Shown here: one piece after another, positions 35,673 through 43,111 of the stretch
Position numbering within the stretch: position 1 is the first letter of the stretch
Layout: each line of letters begins with the position of its first letter
Source of the DNA: Collinsella sp.
Lineage (GTDB): Bacteria > Actinomycetota > Coriobacteriia > Coriobacteriales > Coriobacteriaceae
Direction: 5' to 3'
Length of the DNA: 64,000 nucleotides
Assembly: GCA_019414445.1 (NCBI GenBank)
Contig: DXMA01000014.1
Coordinates: 4,912 to 68,911, forward strand
Translations under genes and position numbers: made by a program
The notes under the pieces: generated by a model
What the model was told of the DNA's origin: nothing
The model's database searches: none
What the model saw: the letters and a program-made list of their open reading frames with translations, nothing else

Positions 35673-36299
35673 ATGAAGCGCCTATACCTACTCCGTCACG
35701 GCCAGACGGAATTCAACGTCAAAAAGCTGGTCCAGGGCCGCTGCGATTCACCGTTGACCGACCTGGGCCGCAAACAAGCGGGAATGGCAGCCGCATGGCT
35801 CAAGGCCCACGACGTTGTCCCCGACAAAGTGGTCTCTTCGCCTTTGGGTCGAGCCATGGACACAGCTCAGCTCGTCGCAACCGAACTCCTCGGCCCGGAC
35901 GCTGCCGTCGAGCCCTGCGAAGGCATCATCGAGCGCTGCTACGGCACCTTCGAAGAAGGCCCCCACGACGCGCTACCCACCGACGTCTGGGATCCGGGCG
36001 AGGACCTGGTCCCCTTCGGAGGAGAAGGAAGCCGCGCGCTGCAAGAACGCATGGTAGGCACCCTCACCAATCTCATGGGCTCCGAGGGCATCGAGACCCT
36101 TCTAGCGGTAAGCCACGGCAGCGCCAGCCGCCAATTTATCAAGGCCGCAGCCCCAGAGGGCTTCGAGCTCCCAACAAAACTCCCCAACTGCGCCATCATG
36201 ATCTTCAATTTTGATGAGGCAAAGCCACAAGCAGAAGGCGAGCCAATGCAATGCAAGTTCACCCTCCAGCAAATAGTGGACCCCCAACAAAGTCATTAG
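35673..36299 (+). CDS. Histidine phosphatase (phosphoglycerate-mutase-like) family protein
   Basis: 208-aa phosphatase or mutase of the branch-2 histidine-acid superfamily. RHG at residues 8-10 (LLRHGQTEFN) supplies the phospho-histidine; the second catalytic His is in AVSHGSASRQF. The substrate is unknown; a cofactor-dependent mutase is less likely at this length. Codons ending in A are frequent throughout (18 of the last 66), unlike most neighbours, and the 3' end faces the long palindrome at 36313. The frame is intact. Confidence 0.88.
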   Translation: MKRLYLLRHGQTEFNVKKLVQGRCDSPLTDLGRKQAGMAAAWLKAHDVVPDKVVSSPLGRAMDTAQLVATELLGPDAAVEPCEGIIERCYGTFEEGPHDALPTDVWDPGEDLVPFGGEGSRALQERMVGTLTNLMGSEGIETLLAVSHGSASRQFIKAAAPEGFELPTKLPNCAIMIFNFDEAKPQAEGEPMQCKFTLQQIVDPQQSH

Positions 36300-36312
36300 C
36301 CTGAACGAGCAG

Positions 36313-36515
36313 AGTTACGCAGACATCAACGTGTCGTCTCCCGAGCACGGCGGAGGGCCGGAGAAATATATTAAGGTCATCGCGAGTTCCGCACGCAAAG
36401 AAGGCCACTTAATGTGGCCTTCGTCTTGCGCAGGACTGTAGAGCAGGGACCTTAATATATTTCTCCGGCCCTCCGCCGTGCTCGGGAGACGTGCCACGCA
36501 CTTTACCTGCGTAAA
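36313..36515. repeat. About 200-bp long palindrome, copy 2, in front of the rplC operon
   Basis: Arms 36335-36378 and 36448-36491 are perfect 44-bp complements (outer CGTCTCCCGAGCACGG, inner AAATATATTAAGGTC). Weaker pairing continues out to TTACGCAG (36315-36322) with CTGCGTAA (36507-36514). The central hairpin GAAGGCCAC/GTGGCCTTC (36400-36408/36414-36422) and flanking TTCCGCACG and CAGGACT are the same as in the copy at 7751, but the arms are unrelated to that copy. Confidence 0.92.
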
Positions 36516-36540
36516 CAATGTGAGTGAAATATGAATCTCG

Positions 36541-36566
36541 ATGGATACGCCCGCAGCCGTGTATAC
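36541..36566 (+). promoter_or_regulatory. Promoter-like element of the rplC operon
   Basis: This 26-bp block ends CCGTGTATAC, with a TATACT -10-like hexamer at 36562-36567. Nearly the same block (22-23 of 26 bases) occurs at 38406-38431 upstream of rplB. No good -35 hexamer is seen at 17 nt. Confidence 0.5.
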
Positions 36567-36678
36567 TAAACAGCTGTGTGTAACCAAGGGAGTATTCTGG
36601 CTGGACAAAATGCCTGCTTAATAGGGTTGTCAGGTAGTCCGGACGCAATACAAGGCTGGGGAGCACGTCGTGTAAGTA

Positions 36679-36730
36679 GTGGTCCTCTAGGGGCGTACGC
36701 TCGGTGGTGTACGCATTGTCCCAAGACCAC
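36679..36730 (+). promoter_or_regulatory. Structured leader before rplC
   Basis: GTGGTC (36679-36684) pairs with GACCAC (36725-36730), enclosing an inner hairpin GCGTAC/GTACGC (36693-36698/36709-36714). It is a candidate ribosomal-protein binding site for control of the operon. It does not match a leader family that I can name. Confidence 0.5.
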
Positions 36731-36750
36731 GCGAGAGTTGGGATCATATC

Positions 36751-37371
36751 TTGATCAGCATGATTCTCGGCCGCAAGATTGGCATGACCCAGGTTTGGGA
36801 CGAGGACGACAACGTCGTTCCCGTCACGGTCATCCAGGCTGGCCCCTGCGCTGTCTCGCAGGTTAAAACTCAGGCAACCGACGGCTATGACGCCGTCCAG
36901 ATCGGTTTCGGCGACATCAAGGCCAAGAACGTGAACAAGCCCATGGCTGGTCACTTCGCCAAGGCTGGCGTCGAGCCTGTCCGCTTCCTTCGTGAGGTCC
37001 GCGTCGAGAACGGCGAGGAGCACAAGGTCGGCGAGGTCGTTACCGTCGCTGATTTCGCTGATGTCGAGAAGGTCGACGTCATCGGTACCTCCAAGGGTAA
37101 GGGCTTCCAGGGTCGCATCAAGCGCTGGGGTCAGCGCCGCGGTCCTATGACGCATGGTTCTCACTTCCAGCGTCACCCCGGTTCTATCGGTCAGTGTGCC
37201 TATCCTGCGCGCGTCCTCAAGGGCGTCAAGATGGCCGGTCACATGGGTAACGAGCGCGTTACCGTCAAGAACCTTTCCGTTGTCCGCATCGATGCCGAGC
37301 AGAACCTCATCTTGGTCAAGGGCGCTGTCCCGGGTGCCAAGAATGGTCTCGTCGCCATCCGTATGGCCTAA
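36751..37371 (+). CDS. rplC: 50S ribosomal protein L3
   Basis: Early-assembly 23S-binding protein whose loop reaches toward the peptidyl-transferase centre. 206 aa from TTG 36751, or 203 aa from ATG 36760. Seen: ILGRKIGMTQVWDEDDNVVP at the N-terminus, the loop stretch KRWGQRRGPMTHGSHFQRHP, and GRMGNERV-like HMGNERVTVKNL. Shine-Dalgarno support is weak for both starts. It is the first gene of this operon because rpsJ has been moved to the str operon. Confidence 0.97.
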   Translation: MISMILGRKIGMTQVWDEDDNVVPVTVIQAGPCAVSQVKTQATDGYDAVQIGFGDIKAKNVNKPMAGHFAKAGVEPVRFLREVRVENGEEHKVGEVVTVADFADVEKVDVIGTSKGKGFQGRIKRWGQRRGPMTHGSHFQRHPGSIGQCAYPARVLKGVKMAGHMGNERVTVKNLSVVRIDAEQNLILVKGAVPGAKNGLVAIRMA

Positions 37372-37417
37372 GGGCCCAGCCCATTTAGCCCAGCGTCATA
37401 CCAAGGAGAACACTTAA

Positions 37418-38044
37418 ATGGCAAAGTTTGAAGTAAAGAACAGCGAGGGCAAGAAGGTCGCCGAGGCCGAGCTCGCCGCTGAGGTGTACGGCATCGAGCC
37501 GAACATCCACGTTATGCACCACATCGTCAAGTGCCAGATGGCCTCTTGGCGTCAGGGCACCCAGTCTGCTAAGGGTCGCTCTGAGGTTTCCGGTGGCGGC
37601 AAGAAGCCTTGGCGTCAGAAGGGCACCGGCCGTGCCCGCCAGGGTTCCATCCGTGCTGCCCAGTGGCGTCACGGTGGCGTTGTCTTCGCCCCCAAGCCCC
37701 GTTCCTACGCTAAGCGTATGAACAACAAGGAGGTCAAGCTGGCTATGCGCTCCGCGCTGTCCGCCAAGCTGGCCGATGGCGAGCTCGTGCTCGTCGACGA
37801 CTACGGCTTCGAGAAGCCTTCCACCAAGGCTGCCGTCGCCATGCTCAAGGCTCTCGGTCTTGAGGGCAAGCGTCTGACCATCATCGTTCGCGATGAGGAC
37901 GTCAACGCCTACCTGTCGTTCCGCAACATTCCCAAGACGTTCATCATCACCGCTGACGAGGCCAACACCTACGATCTCGTCAACAACAACGCTGTGCTGA
38001 TGCCCGCCGACATCGCCGCTCACTTCGGGGAGGTGCTTGCATAA
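37418..38044 (+). CDS. rplD: 50S ribosomal protein L4
   Basis: 23S-binding protein lining the nascent-peptide tunnel. 208 aa. The extended loop is clear: SGGGKKPWRQKGTGRARQGS near 64-83, then RAAQWRHGGVVF. In E. coli L4 represses the S10 operon; no matching leader is certain here. AAGGAG precedes ATG 37418. rplW starts directly at the stop. Confidence 0.98.
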   Translation: MAKFEVKNSEGKKVAEAELAAEVYGIEPNIHVMHHIVKCQMASWRQGTQSAKGRSEVSGGGKKPWRQKGTGRARQGSIRAAQWRHGGVVFAPKPRSYAKRMNNKEVKLAMRSALSAKLADGELVLVDDYGFEKPSTKAAVAMLKALGLEGKRLTIIVRDEDVNAYLSFRNIPKTFIITADEANTYDLVNNNAVLMPADIAAHFGEVLA

Positions 38045-38332
38045 ATGACCGCCCACGAGATCATCATCCGTCCGATCGTGTCCGAGCGTTCCTTCTCCGG
38101 CATGGAGCTGAACAAGTACACGTTCGAGGTCGCCAAGGATGCTAACAAGTATCAGATCAAGGACGCTGTCGAGGAGATCTTCGGCGTCAAGGTCGTTCGC
38201 GTGAACACCCTGACGGTCAAGCCCAAGACCAAGCGCGTGCGCTATGTCGCCGGCAAGACCCGTTCTTGGAAGAAGGCCATCGTCACGCTGGCCGAGGGCG
38301 ACACCATCGAGGTCTTTGGCAACCAGGCCTAA
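38045..38332 (+). CDS. rplW: 50S ribosomal protein L23
   Basis: Exit-tunnel protein and docking site for trigger factor and SRP. 95 aa. Family stretches: IIIRPIVSERSFSGMELNKY near the start and VNTLTVKPKTKR. ATG 38045 immediately follows the rplD stop with no gap. A 179-bp gap with a hairpin then separates it from rplB. Confidence 0.97.
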   Translation: MTAHEIIIRPIVSERSFSGMELNKYTFEVAKDANKYQIKDAVEEIFGVKVVRVNTLTVKPKTKRVRYVAGKTRSWKKAIVTLAEGDTIEVFGNQA

Positions 38333-38350
38333 GACTCGCTGCTGTTGAGT

Positions 38351-38431
38351 GAGCTCATGCCTCCCAAATAGGGGAGGCGAGAGCTCAAGGTTTTGGGCGT
38401 ATAAAATGGACACGCCCGGAACCGTGTATAC
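38351..38431 (+). promoter_or_regulatory. Hairpin and promoter-like block between rplW and rplB
   Basis: A two-part stem: GAGCTC (38351-38356) with GAGCTC (38381-38386) and GCCTCCC (38359-38365) with GGGAGGC (38372-38378), followed by TTTTGG, which may act as an attenuator. The 26-bp block 38406-38431 (ending CCGTGTATAC) repeats the one at 36541 and could be a second promoter. Confidence 0.55.
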
Positions 38432-38511
38432 GTCCGGTGTCATCGCACCCGAGGCAGAACCTCGAATCCCTGTCTGCGATGGCTAACGGATTCCTATTGA
38501 AAGGGATTGTA

Positions 38512-39342
38512 ATGGCTGTAAAGCACCTTAAGCCGACCTCCGCTGGTAGGCGTTGGCAGACGATCTCCGATTTCTCCGAGATCACCTGCACCAAGCCCGA
38601 GAAGTCTCTTCTCGAGCCCCTGCCCAAGAAGGCCGGTCGTAACAACAACGGCCGCATCACCACCCGCCACCAGGGCGGCGGCGTGAAGCGTCGTTACCGC
38701 GTGATCGACTTCAAGCGCAACAAGGACGGCGTGCCCGCCAAGGTTGCCACGATCGAGTACGATCCGAACCGTTCCGCTCGCATCGCTCTGCTGCACTACG
38801 CTGACGGTGAGAAGCGCTACATCCTGGCCCCCAAGGGCCTCGAGGTCGGTCAGACCATCATGTCCGGTTCTGACGCCGACATCAAGCCGGGCAACGCTCT
38901 GCCCCTCGCCGACATTCCCGTCGGTACGCTCATCCACGCCGTCGAGTTCCAGCCGGGCAAGGGCGCTGCTATCGCCCGTTCCGCCGGTAACTCCTGCCAG
39001 CTGATGGGTAAGGAGGGCAAGTACGCTATCGTCCGTATGCCTTCCTCCGAGATGCGCCGCATCCTCGTTACCTGCCGCGCCACCGTCGGTGAGGTCGGCA
39101 ACGCCGATCACTCCAACATCGTCATCGGCAAGGCCGGCCGTAAGCGTCACATGAACGTGCGCCCGACCGTCCGCGGTACCGTCATGAACCCTGTCGACCA
39201 CCCGCACGGCGGTGGCGAGGGCAAGAACCACACCTCTGGTCGTCCCTCCGTTACCCCCTGGGGTAAGCCGACGAAGGGCCTTCGTACGCGCAAGAAGAAG
39301 AAGGTCTCGAACCAGCACATCATTCGTCGCCGTAAGAAGTAA
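38512..39342 (+). CDS. rplB: 50S ribosomal protein L2
   Basis: Core 23S-binding protein needed for subunit joining and peptidyl-transferase activity. 276 aa. Seen: GRNNNGRITTRHQGGGVKRR near 46-65, and the conserved C-terminal GVAMNPVDHPHGGGEG-like region (NPVDHPHGGGEGKNHTSGRP). ATG 38512 is chosen because products begin MAVKHLKPTSAGRR; an in-frame start at 38437 adds a non-conserved extension that overlaps the promoter-like block region. Confidence 0.98.
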   Translation: MAVKHLKPTSAGRRWQTISDFSEITCTKPEKSLLEPLPKKAGRNNNGRITTRHQGGGVKRRYRVIDFKRNKDGVPAKVATIEYDPNRSARIALLHYADGEKRYILAPKGLEVGQTIMSGSDADIKPGNALPLADIPVGTLIHAVEFQPGKGAAIARSAGNSCQLMGKEGKYAIVRMPSSEMRRILVTCRATVGEVGNADHSNIVIGKAGRKRHMNVRPTVRGTVMNPVDHPHGGGEGKNHTSGRPSVTPWGKPTKGLRTRKKKKVSNQHIIRRRKK

Positions 39343-39374
39343 TTTCGGATACCGAGTTTTAGGAGAAAGCACTT

Positions 39375-39635
39375 ATGAGCAGAAGTCTCAAAAAGGGCCC
39401 GTTCGTGGAGACTCGCCTTCTCTCGCGTATCACCGCGATGAACGAGGCTGGCAAGAAGGACGTCGTGAAGACCTGGTCCCGCGCGTCCACCATCTTCCCC
39501 GAGATGGTTGGTCACACCATCGCCGTCCACGACGGCCGCAAGCATGTGCCCGTGTATGTTACCGAGTCCATGGTTGGTCACAAGCTCGGCGAGTTCGCGC
39601 CGACTCGTACGTTCCGTGGCCACAAGGCCAAATAG
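39375..39635 (+). CDS. rpsS: 30S ribosomal protein S19
   Basis: Head protein of the 30S subunit that pairs with S13 near the A-site tRNA. 86 aa. Seen: MSRSLKKGPFVE at the start, TWSRASTIFPEMVGHTIAVH in the middle and LGEFAPTRTFRGHK at the end. AGGAGAAAG precedes ATG 39375. Confidence 0.98.
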   Translation: MSRSLKKGPFVETRLLSRITAMNEAGKKDVVKTWSRASTIFPEMVGHTIAVHDGRKHVPVYVTESMVGHKLGEFAPTRTFRGHKAK

Positions 39636-39649
39636 GGGGTTAACCGTAA

Positions 39650-40021
39650 ATGGCAACTAAGTCTATTGAAACTGAGGCCACCGAGGTTCGCGCCGTCGCT
39701 AAGTACGTGCGTGTTTCCCCCAGCAAGGCCCGCCTGGTGGTCGATCTGATCCGCCGCAAGCCTGTCGCTCTGGCCTTCGACATCCTCCACTTCTGCGACC
39801 GCGCCGTCGCCGTGGATGTCGAGAAGGTTCTCCGTTCCGCCGTTGCGAACGCCGAGAACAACAACGGTCTGCGTGCCGACAACCTGGTTGTCGCCGCTGC
39901 CTATGTTGACGAGGGTCCGACGCTTAAGCGCATCCGTCCCCGCGCCAAGGGTTCCGCTTCTCGCATTCTGAAGCGTACTTCCCACATCACCGTCGTCGTT
40001 GCTCCTCGAAAGGAGGCGTAA
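39650..40021 (+). CDS. rplV: 50S ribosomal protein L22
   Basis: 23S-binding protein whose hairpin lines the exit tunnel, one of the sites of macrolide-resistance changes. 123 aa. Seen: AKYVRVSPSKARLVVDLIRR near 17-36 and the tunnel loop TLKRIRPRAKGSASRILKRT. It starts 14 nt after rpsS. Confidence 0.98.
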   Translation: MATKSIETEATEVRAVAKYVRVSPSKARLVVDLIRRKPVALAFDILHFCDRAVAVDVEKVLRSAVANAENNNGLRADNLVVAAAYVDEGPTLKRIRPRAKGSASRILKRTSHITVVVAPRKEA

Positions 40022-40027
40022 AGCTGT

Positions 40028-40738
40028 ATGGGTCAGAAAGTCTACCCCACCGGCTTCCGTCTTGGCATCACCGAGAACTGGCGCTCCCGCTGGTTCGCAG
40101 AGAAGGATTACGCTAAGACCCTCGGTAACGATCTCGAGATCCGCAAGTACCTCGAGAAGCGTCTTTCCCGCGCAGCTGTCTCCCGCGTCGAGATCGAGCG
40201 CGCTGGCGACAAGGTGAAGGTCATCATCCTCACCGCTCGCCCCGGCGTTGTCATCGGTAAGAAGGGTGCCGAGATCGATACCCTCCGCACCGAGCTCGAG
40301 AAGGTTGCTGGCGTCTTCAAGGGCCAGCTCTCCGTCGACGTTGTCGAGATCAAGCGCCCCGAGCTCGACGCCAACCTCGTTGCTCAGTCTATCGCCGAGC
40401 AGCTCGAGGGCCGCGTTGCCTTCCGTCGCGCTATGCGCAAGGCTGTCCAGTCCGCCCGCAAGGCCGGCGCTAAGGGCATCCGTATCCAGTGCTCCGGTCG
40501 TCTCGGCGGTGCCGAGATGGGCCGTCGTGAGTGGTACCGCGAGGGTCGCGTGCCTCTGCACACCCTCCGTGCCAAGATCGACTACGGCACGGCTGTCGCC
40601 AGCACCACCATGGGCGCTTGCGGCGTGAAGGTCTGGATCTACCTGGGCGAGAAGCTCCCGGGCCAGCCTGTTCCCAACCCTGCACTCGAGGGCTCTTCCC
40701 GTCCTCGTCGTCGTAACTCCGAGAGGAGGGGTCAGTAG
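40028..40738 (+). CDS. rpsC: 30S ribosomal protein S3
   Basis: mRNA-entry protein of the 30S head with helicase activity. 236 aa. Starts MGQKVYPTGFRLGI. The KH domain contains GVVIGKKGAEIDTLRTEL, and the C-terminal domain RIQCSGRLGGAEMGRREWYR. The stop TAG overlaps the GTG start of rplP by one base. Confidence 0.98.
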   Translation: MGQKVYPTGFRLGITENWRSRWFAEKDYAKTLGNDLEIRKYLEKRLSRAAVSRVEIERAGDKVKVIILTARPGVVIGKKGAEIDTLRTELEKVAGVFKGQLSVDVVEIKRPELDANLVAQSIAEQLEGRVAFRRAMRKAVQSARKAGAKGIRIQCSGRLGGAEMGRREWYREGRVPLHTLRAKIDYGTAVASTTMGACGVKVWIYLGEKLPGQPVPNPALEGSSRPRRRNSERRGQ

Positions 40739-41241
40739 TGCTTGCCCCTAAGCGTATTCTTCACCGCAAGGTGCAGCGTGGCTCCATGAAGGGCCAGGCC
40801 AAGGGTAATACCGAGCTGCATTTCGGCGAGTTTGGTATCCAGGCTCTCGAGGCCCATTGGATCACCAACCGTCAGATCGAGGCCGCTCGTATTGCCATGA
40901 CCCGCTACATGAAGCGTGGCGGTCGTGTGTACATCACGATCTTCCCCGATAAGCCCATCACCAAGAAGCCTGCTGAGACTCGCATGGGTTCTGGTAAGGG
41001 TAACCCCGAGGAGTGGGTGGCCGTCGTCAAGCCCGGCCGCATCATGTTCGAGGTCAAGGGCGTGCCCGAGGAGGTCGCTCGCGAGGCTCTGCGTCTTGCA
41101 CAGCACAAGCTTCCCATCAAGACCAAGATTGTTGCTGCTAAGAACGCTGAGCAGCGCATCGAGAAGGAGATGGCTGAGGAGGCCGCTCTCGAGGCCAAGT
41201 GGGCTGCTGAGGACGCCGCCGCCGCCAAGGAGGAGAACTAA
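40738..41241 (+). CDS. rplP: 50S ribosomal protein L16
   Basis: 23S-binding protein near the A-site tRNA. 167 aa, about 25-30 longer than usual because of an Ala/Glu/Lys-rich C-terminal tail (EEAALEAKWAAEDAAAAKEE). The conserved part includes LAPKRILHRKVQRGSMKG and RGGRVYITIFPDKPIT. GTG 40738 shares its G with the rpsC stop, and the stop overlaps the rpmC start, so translation is probably coupled across rpsC-rplP-rpmC. Confidence 0.96.
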   Translation: MLAPKRILHRKVQRGSMKGQAKGNTELHFGEFGIQALEAHWITNRQIEAARIAMTRYMKRGGRVYITIFPDKPITKKPAETRMGSGKGNPEEWVAVVKPGRIMFEVKGVPEEVAREALRLAQHKLPIKTKIVAAKNAEQRIEKEMAEEAALEAKWAAEDAAAAKEEN

Positions 41242-41456
41242 TGAAGCCCGCAGAGATTCGTGAGCTCTCGGACGCTCAGCTCGTTGAGAAGCTGAAGGAA
41301 ATGCGCGCCGAGCTCTTTAACCTTCGTTTCCAGATGGCCACCAGCCAGCTGGACAACACCGCTCGCGTCAACACCGTGAAGAAGGACATCGCTCGCGTCC
41401 TCACGGAGCAGCGCGCCCGCGAGATCGCAGCGGAGAAGTCCGCTGTCGCCGAGTAG
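41241..41456 (+). CDS. rpmC: 50S ribosomal protein L29
   Basis: Small exit-tunnel-rim protein. 71 aa. Seen: MKPAEIRELSDAQLVEKLKE and LFNLRFQMATSQLDNTAR followed by VKKDIAR, all typical of L29. ATG 41241 overlaps the rplP stop by one base. Confidence 0.97.
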   Translation: MKPAEIRELSDAQLVEKLKEMRAELFNLRFQMATSQLDNTARVNTVKKDIARVLTEQRAREIAAEKSAVAE

Positions 41457-41472
41457 GACCTAAGGAGAGAAC

Positions 41473-41733
41473 ATGACTGATTCGCGTAACTCGCGTAAGG
41501 TCCGTACGGGTGTCGTTACCTCCGTCTCCGGTGCCAAGACCATTGTTGTCACCATCACCGAGCGCAAGCGTCACCCCAAGTACGGCAAGATGATGACCAG
41601 CTCCAAGAAGCTGCACGCTCACGACGAGGAGTGCACGGCTGGCGTGGGCGATACCGTCCGCGTTATGGAGACCCGTCCTATGTCCAAGATGAAGCGTTGG
41701 CGCCTCATCGAGGTCGTCGAGCGCGCTAAATAA
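41473..41733 (+). CDS. rpsQ: 30S ribosomal protein S17
   Basis: Primary 16S-binding protein, 86 aa. Seen: RKVRTGVVTSVSGAKTIVVT near the start, ERKRHPKYGKMM, and GDTVRVMETRPMSKMKRWRL near the end. AGGAGAG precedes ATG 41473. Confidence 0.97.
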   Translation: MTDSRNSRKVRTGVVTSVSGAKTIVVTITERKRHPKYGKMMTSSKKLHAHDEECTAGVGDTVRVMETRPMSKMKRWRLIEVVERAK

Positions 41734-41760
41734 GCAGTCGCTCTTACGACTTGTACGTTT

Positions 41761-41826
41761 CCGAAGATGTGCGTATGCCTGGCTTGCATACCACGGGCCG
41801 TATAAAGGCTGCGCACCTCTCTTCGG
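41761..41826 (+). promoter_or_regulatory. Structured RNA element before rplN
   Basis: In a 118-bp gap, CCGAAG (41761-41766) pairs with CTTCGG (41821-41826), GTGCG (41769-41773) with CGCAC (41812-41816), and an inner hairpin uses GTATGC/GCATAC (41773-41778/41786-41791; base 41773 is shared by two alternatives). An unpaired CACGGGCCGTATAAAGGCT segment remains inside. Other gaps in this operon are mostly under 50 nt, so this looks like a regulatory leader, perhaps bound by a ribosomal protein. Confidence 0.6.
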
Positions 41827-41851
41827 TTCTTAGTTCGGAGGAACATCTACC

Positions 41852-42220
41852 ATGATTCAGATGCAAACCATGCTGAACGTCGCCGACAACTCCGGCGCTC
41901 GCAAGATTCGCTGCATCAAGGTGCTTGGCGGTTCCAAGCGTCGTTATGCAGGCATCGGCGATGTGTTCATCGGTGCTGTCCAGGAGGCTACCCCTGGCGC
42001 CAACGTCAAGAAGAAGGACGTTGTCCGTTGCGTCGTCGTTCGCACCGTTAAGGAGATCCGCCGCAAGGATGGCTCCTACATTCGCTTTGATGAGAACGCC
42101 TGCGTTGTCATCAACAACGATGGTTCGCCCGTCGGCACCCGTATCTTCGGGCCCGTCGCTCGCGAGCTTCGTGACAAGAAGTACATGAAGATCGTCTCGC
42201 TCGCTCCCGAGACCCTGTAG
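41852..42220 (+). CDS. rplN: 50S ribosomal protein L14
   Basis: 23S-binding protein at the subunit interface. 122 aa. Seen: MIQMQTMLNVADNSGARKIR at the start and KRRYAGIGDV, ARELRDKKYMKIVSLAPE at the end. GGAGGAAC precedes ATG 41852. In E. coli this begins the spc operon; here it has its own structured leader. Confidence 0.98.
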   Translation: MIQMQTMLNVADNSGARKIRCIKVLGGSKRRYAGIGDVFIGAVQEATPGANVKKKDVVRCVVVRTVKEIRRKDGSYIRFDENACVVINNDGSPVGTRIFGPVARELRDKKYMKIVSLAPETL

Positions 42221-42233
42221 TTAGGGGAGATAT

Positions 42234-42539
42234 ATGTATATCAAGAAGGGCGATAAGGTCCAGGTTCTCTCTGGTAAGGATCGCGGCAAGCAGGGCGTTA
42301 TCCTGCGTGCTCTCCCCGCAGAGAACAAGGTCGTTGTCGAGGGCGTTTCGGTCGTCAAGAAGGCCGTCAAGCCCAACGCTGCCAACCAGCAGGGCGGCAT
42401 CGTTTCGCAGGAGGCTCCCATCGATGCCTCCAACGTCAATCTCGTTTGCCCCGAGTGCGGTAAGGTTACCCGCGTCGGTCACGAGAAGGACGGCAAGAAC
42501 AAGCTGCGCGTCTGCAAGAAGTGCGGCCACAAGTTCTAA
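42234..42539 (+). CDS. rplX: 50S ribosomal protein L24
   Basis: Assembly-initiating 23S-binding protein. 101 aa. KOW motif: KGDKVQVLSGKDRGKQGVI. The C-terminal part carries two Cys pairs (CPEC and CKKC), a zinc-ribbon-like feature found in some L24. GGGGAG precedes ATG 42234. It is the last gene of this operon; rplE, which usually follows, is replaced by a terminator and repeats. Confidence 0.97.
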   Translation: MYIKKGDKVQVLSGKDRGKQGVILRALPAENKVVVEGVSVVKKAVKPNAANQQGGIVSQEAPIDASNVNLVCPECGKVTRVGHEKDGKNKLRVCKKCGHKF

Positions 42540-42568
42540 GCTGCCCGCAACATCAAGTTGCTAGCAAT

Positions 42569-42599
42569 GGCCCGGATGCCACGGCACCCGGGCCTTTTT
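42569..42599 (+). terminator. Intrinsic terminator after rplX
   Basis: GGCCCGG (42569-42575) pairs with CCGGGCC (42588-42594) with further GTGCC/GGCA-like pairs inside; five T follow. Confidence 0.9.
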
Positions 42600-42623
42600 C
42601 TATCCCCACTCATTTGGTATCCC

Positions 42624-42850
42624 TACTCATTGGGGACAGACTTAAATGAGTACCCTAACTGGGTAAGCATACACTCATTGGGGACAGACTTACATGACTG
42701 GTCGTTTGGGACGTTCTTAAACGACTAGCCTATGAGGACAGTCTTTAGATTAATATATCTGGCCATCTGGGATGGGCTTCAACGAAAGCGGTACTTAGGG
42801 ACAGTCCTCAGGTGCCGGCAATTTGGGACGGTCCTTTGATGTCTGATGCC
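42624..42850. repeat. Tandem cluster of about six GGGAC-centre hairpins
   Basis: Successive small hairpins share a centre like GGGGACAGACTT or GGGACNGTCCTT but have different arms. Clear units: TACTCATT/AATGAGTA around the centre (42624-42652), a related decayed unit (42672-42700), GTCGTTT/AAACGAC (42701-42725), and a GGTAC/GGTGCC-armed unit (about 42790-42817). Further centres lie at about 42736 and 42825. No gene is seen in 42600-42900. Confidence 0.75.
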
Positions 42851-42977
42851 CCCAGAGGGGTGAAGTAATACAGCCTTCTCTGTCTTTTAGGGCTTTGTTT
42901 TTTCGCCCCTTTATGTTTCGCAAGGACTTTCGCACGCGCATTTATGCGCATATTATTGCGCGATAATGCGTGTAACG

Positions 42978-43067
42978 GCGCAAACATGCGCAAACTATGG
43001 CTAAATAGTGACTGAAAAGCAAATAGACACGCAAATACGAGCAAATACGCGCGCAATTGTGCGAATA
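42978..43067 (+). promoter_or_regulatory. Phased direct repeats upstream of the oxidoreductase gene
   Basis: GCGCAAAC at 42978 and 42988; GCAAATA at 43019, 43031 and 43041; GCGAATA at 43061. Most spacings are about 10-12 bp, one helical turn. TGCGCA-rich palindromic sequence lies just upstream (42936-42970). Probable binding sites for the DeoR protein encoded downstream. Confidence 0.5.
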
Positions 43068-43111
43068 TAGGGCTGTTAGAAATGAAGAACCTTCGATGAC
43101 TCAGGAGGCAC

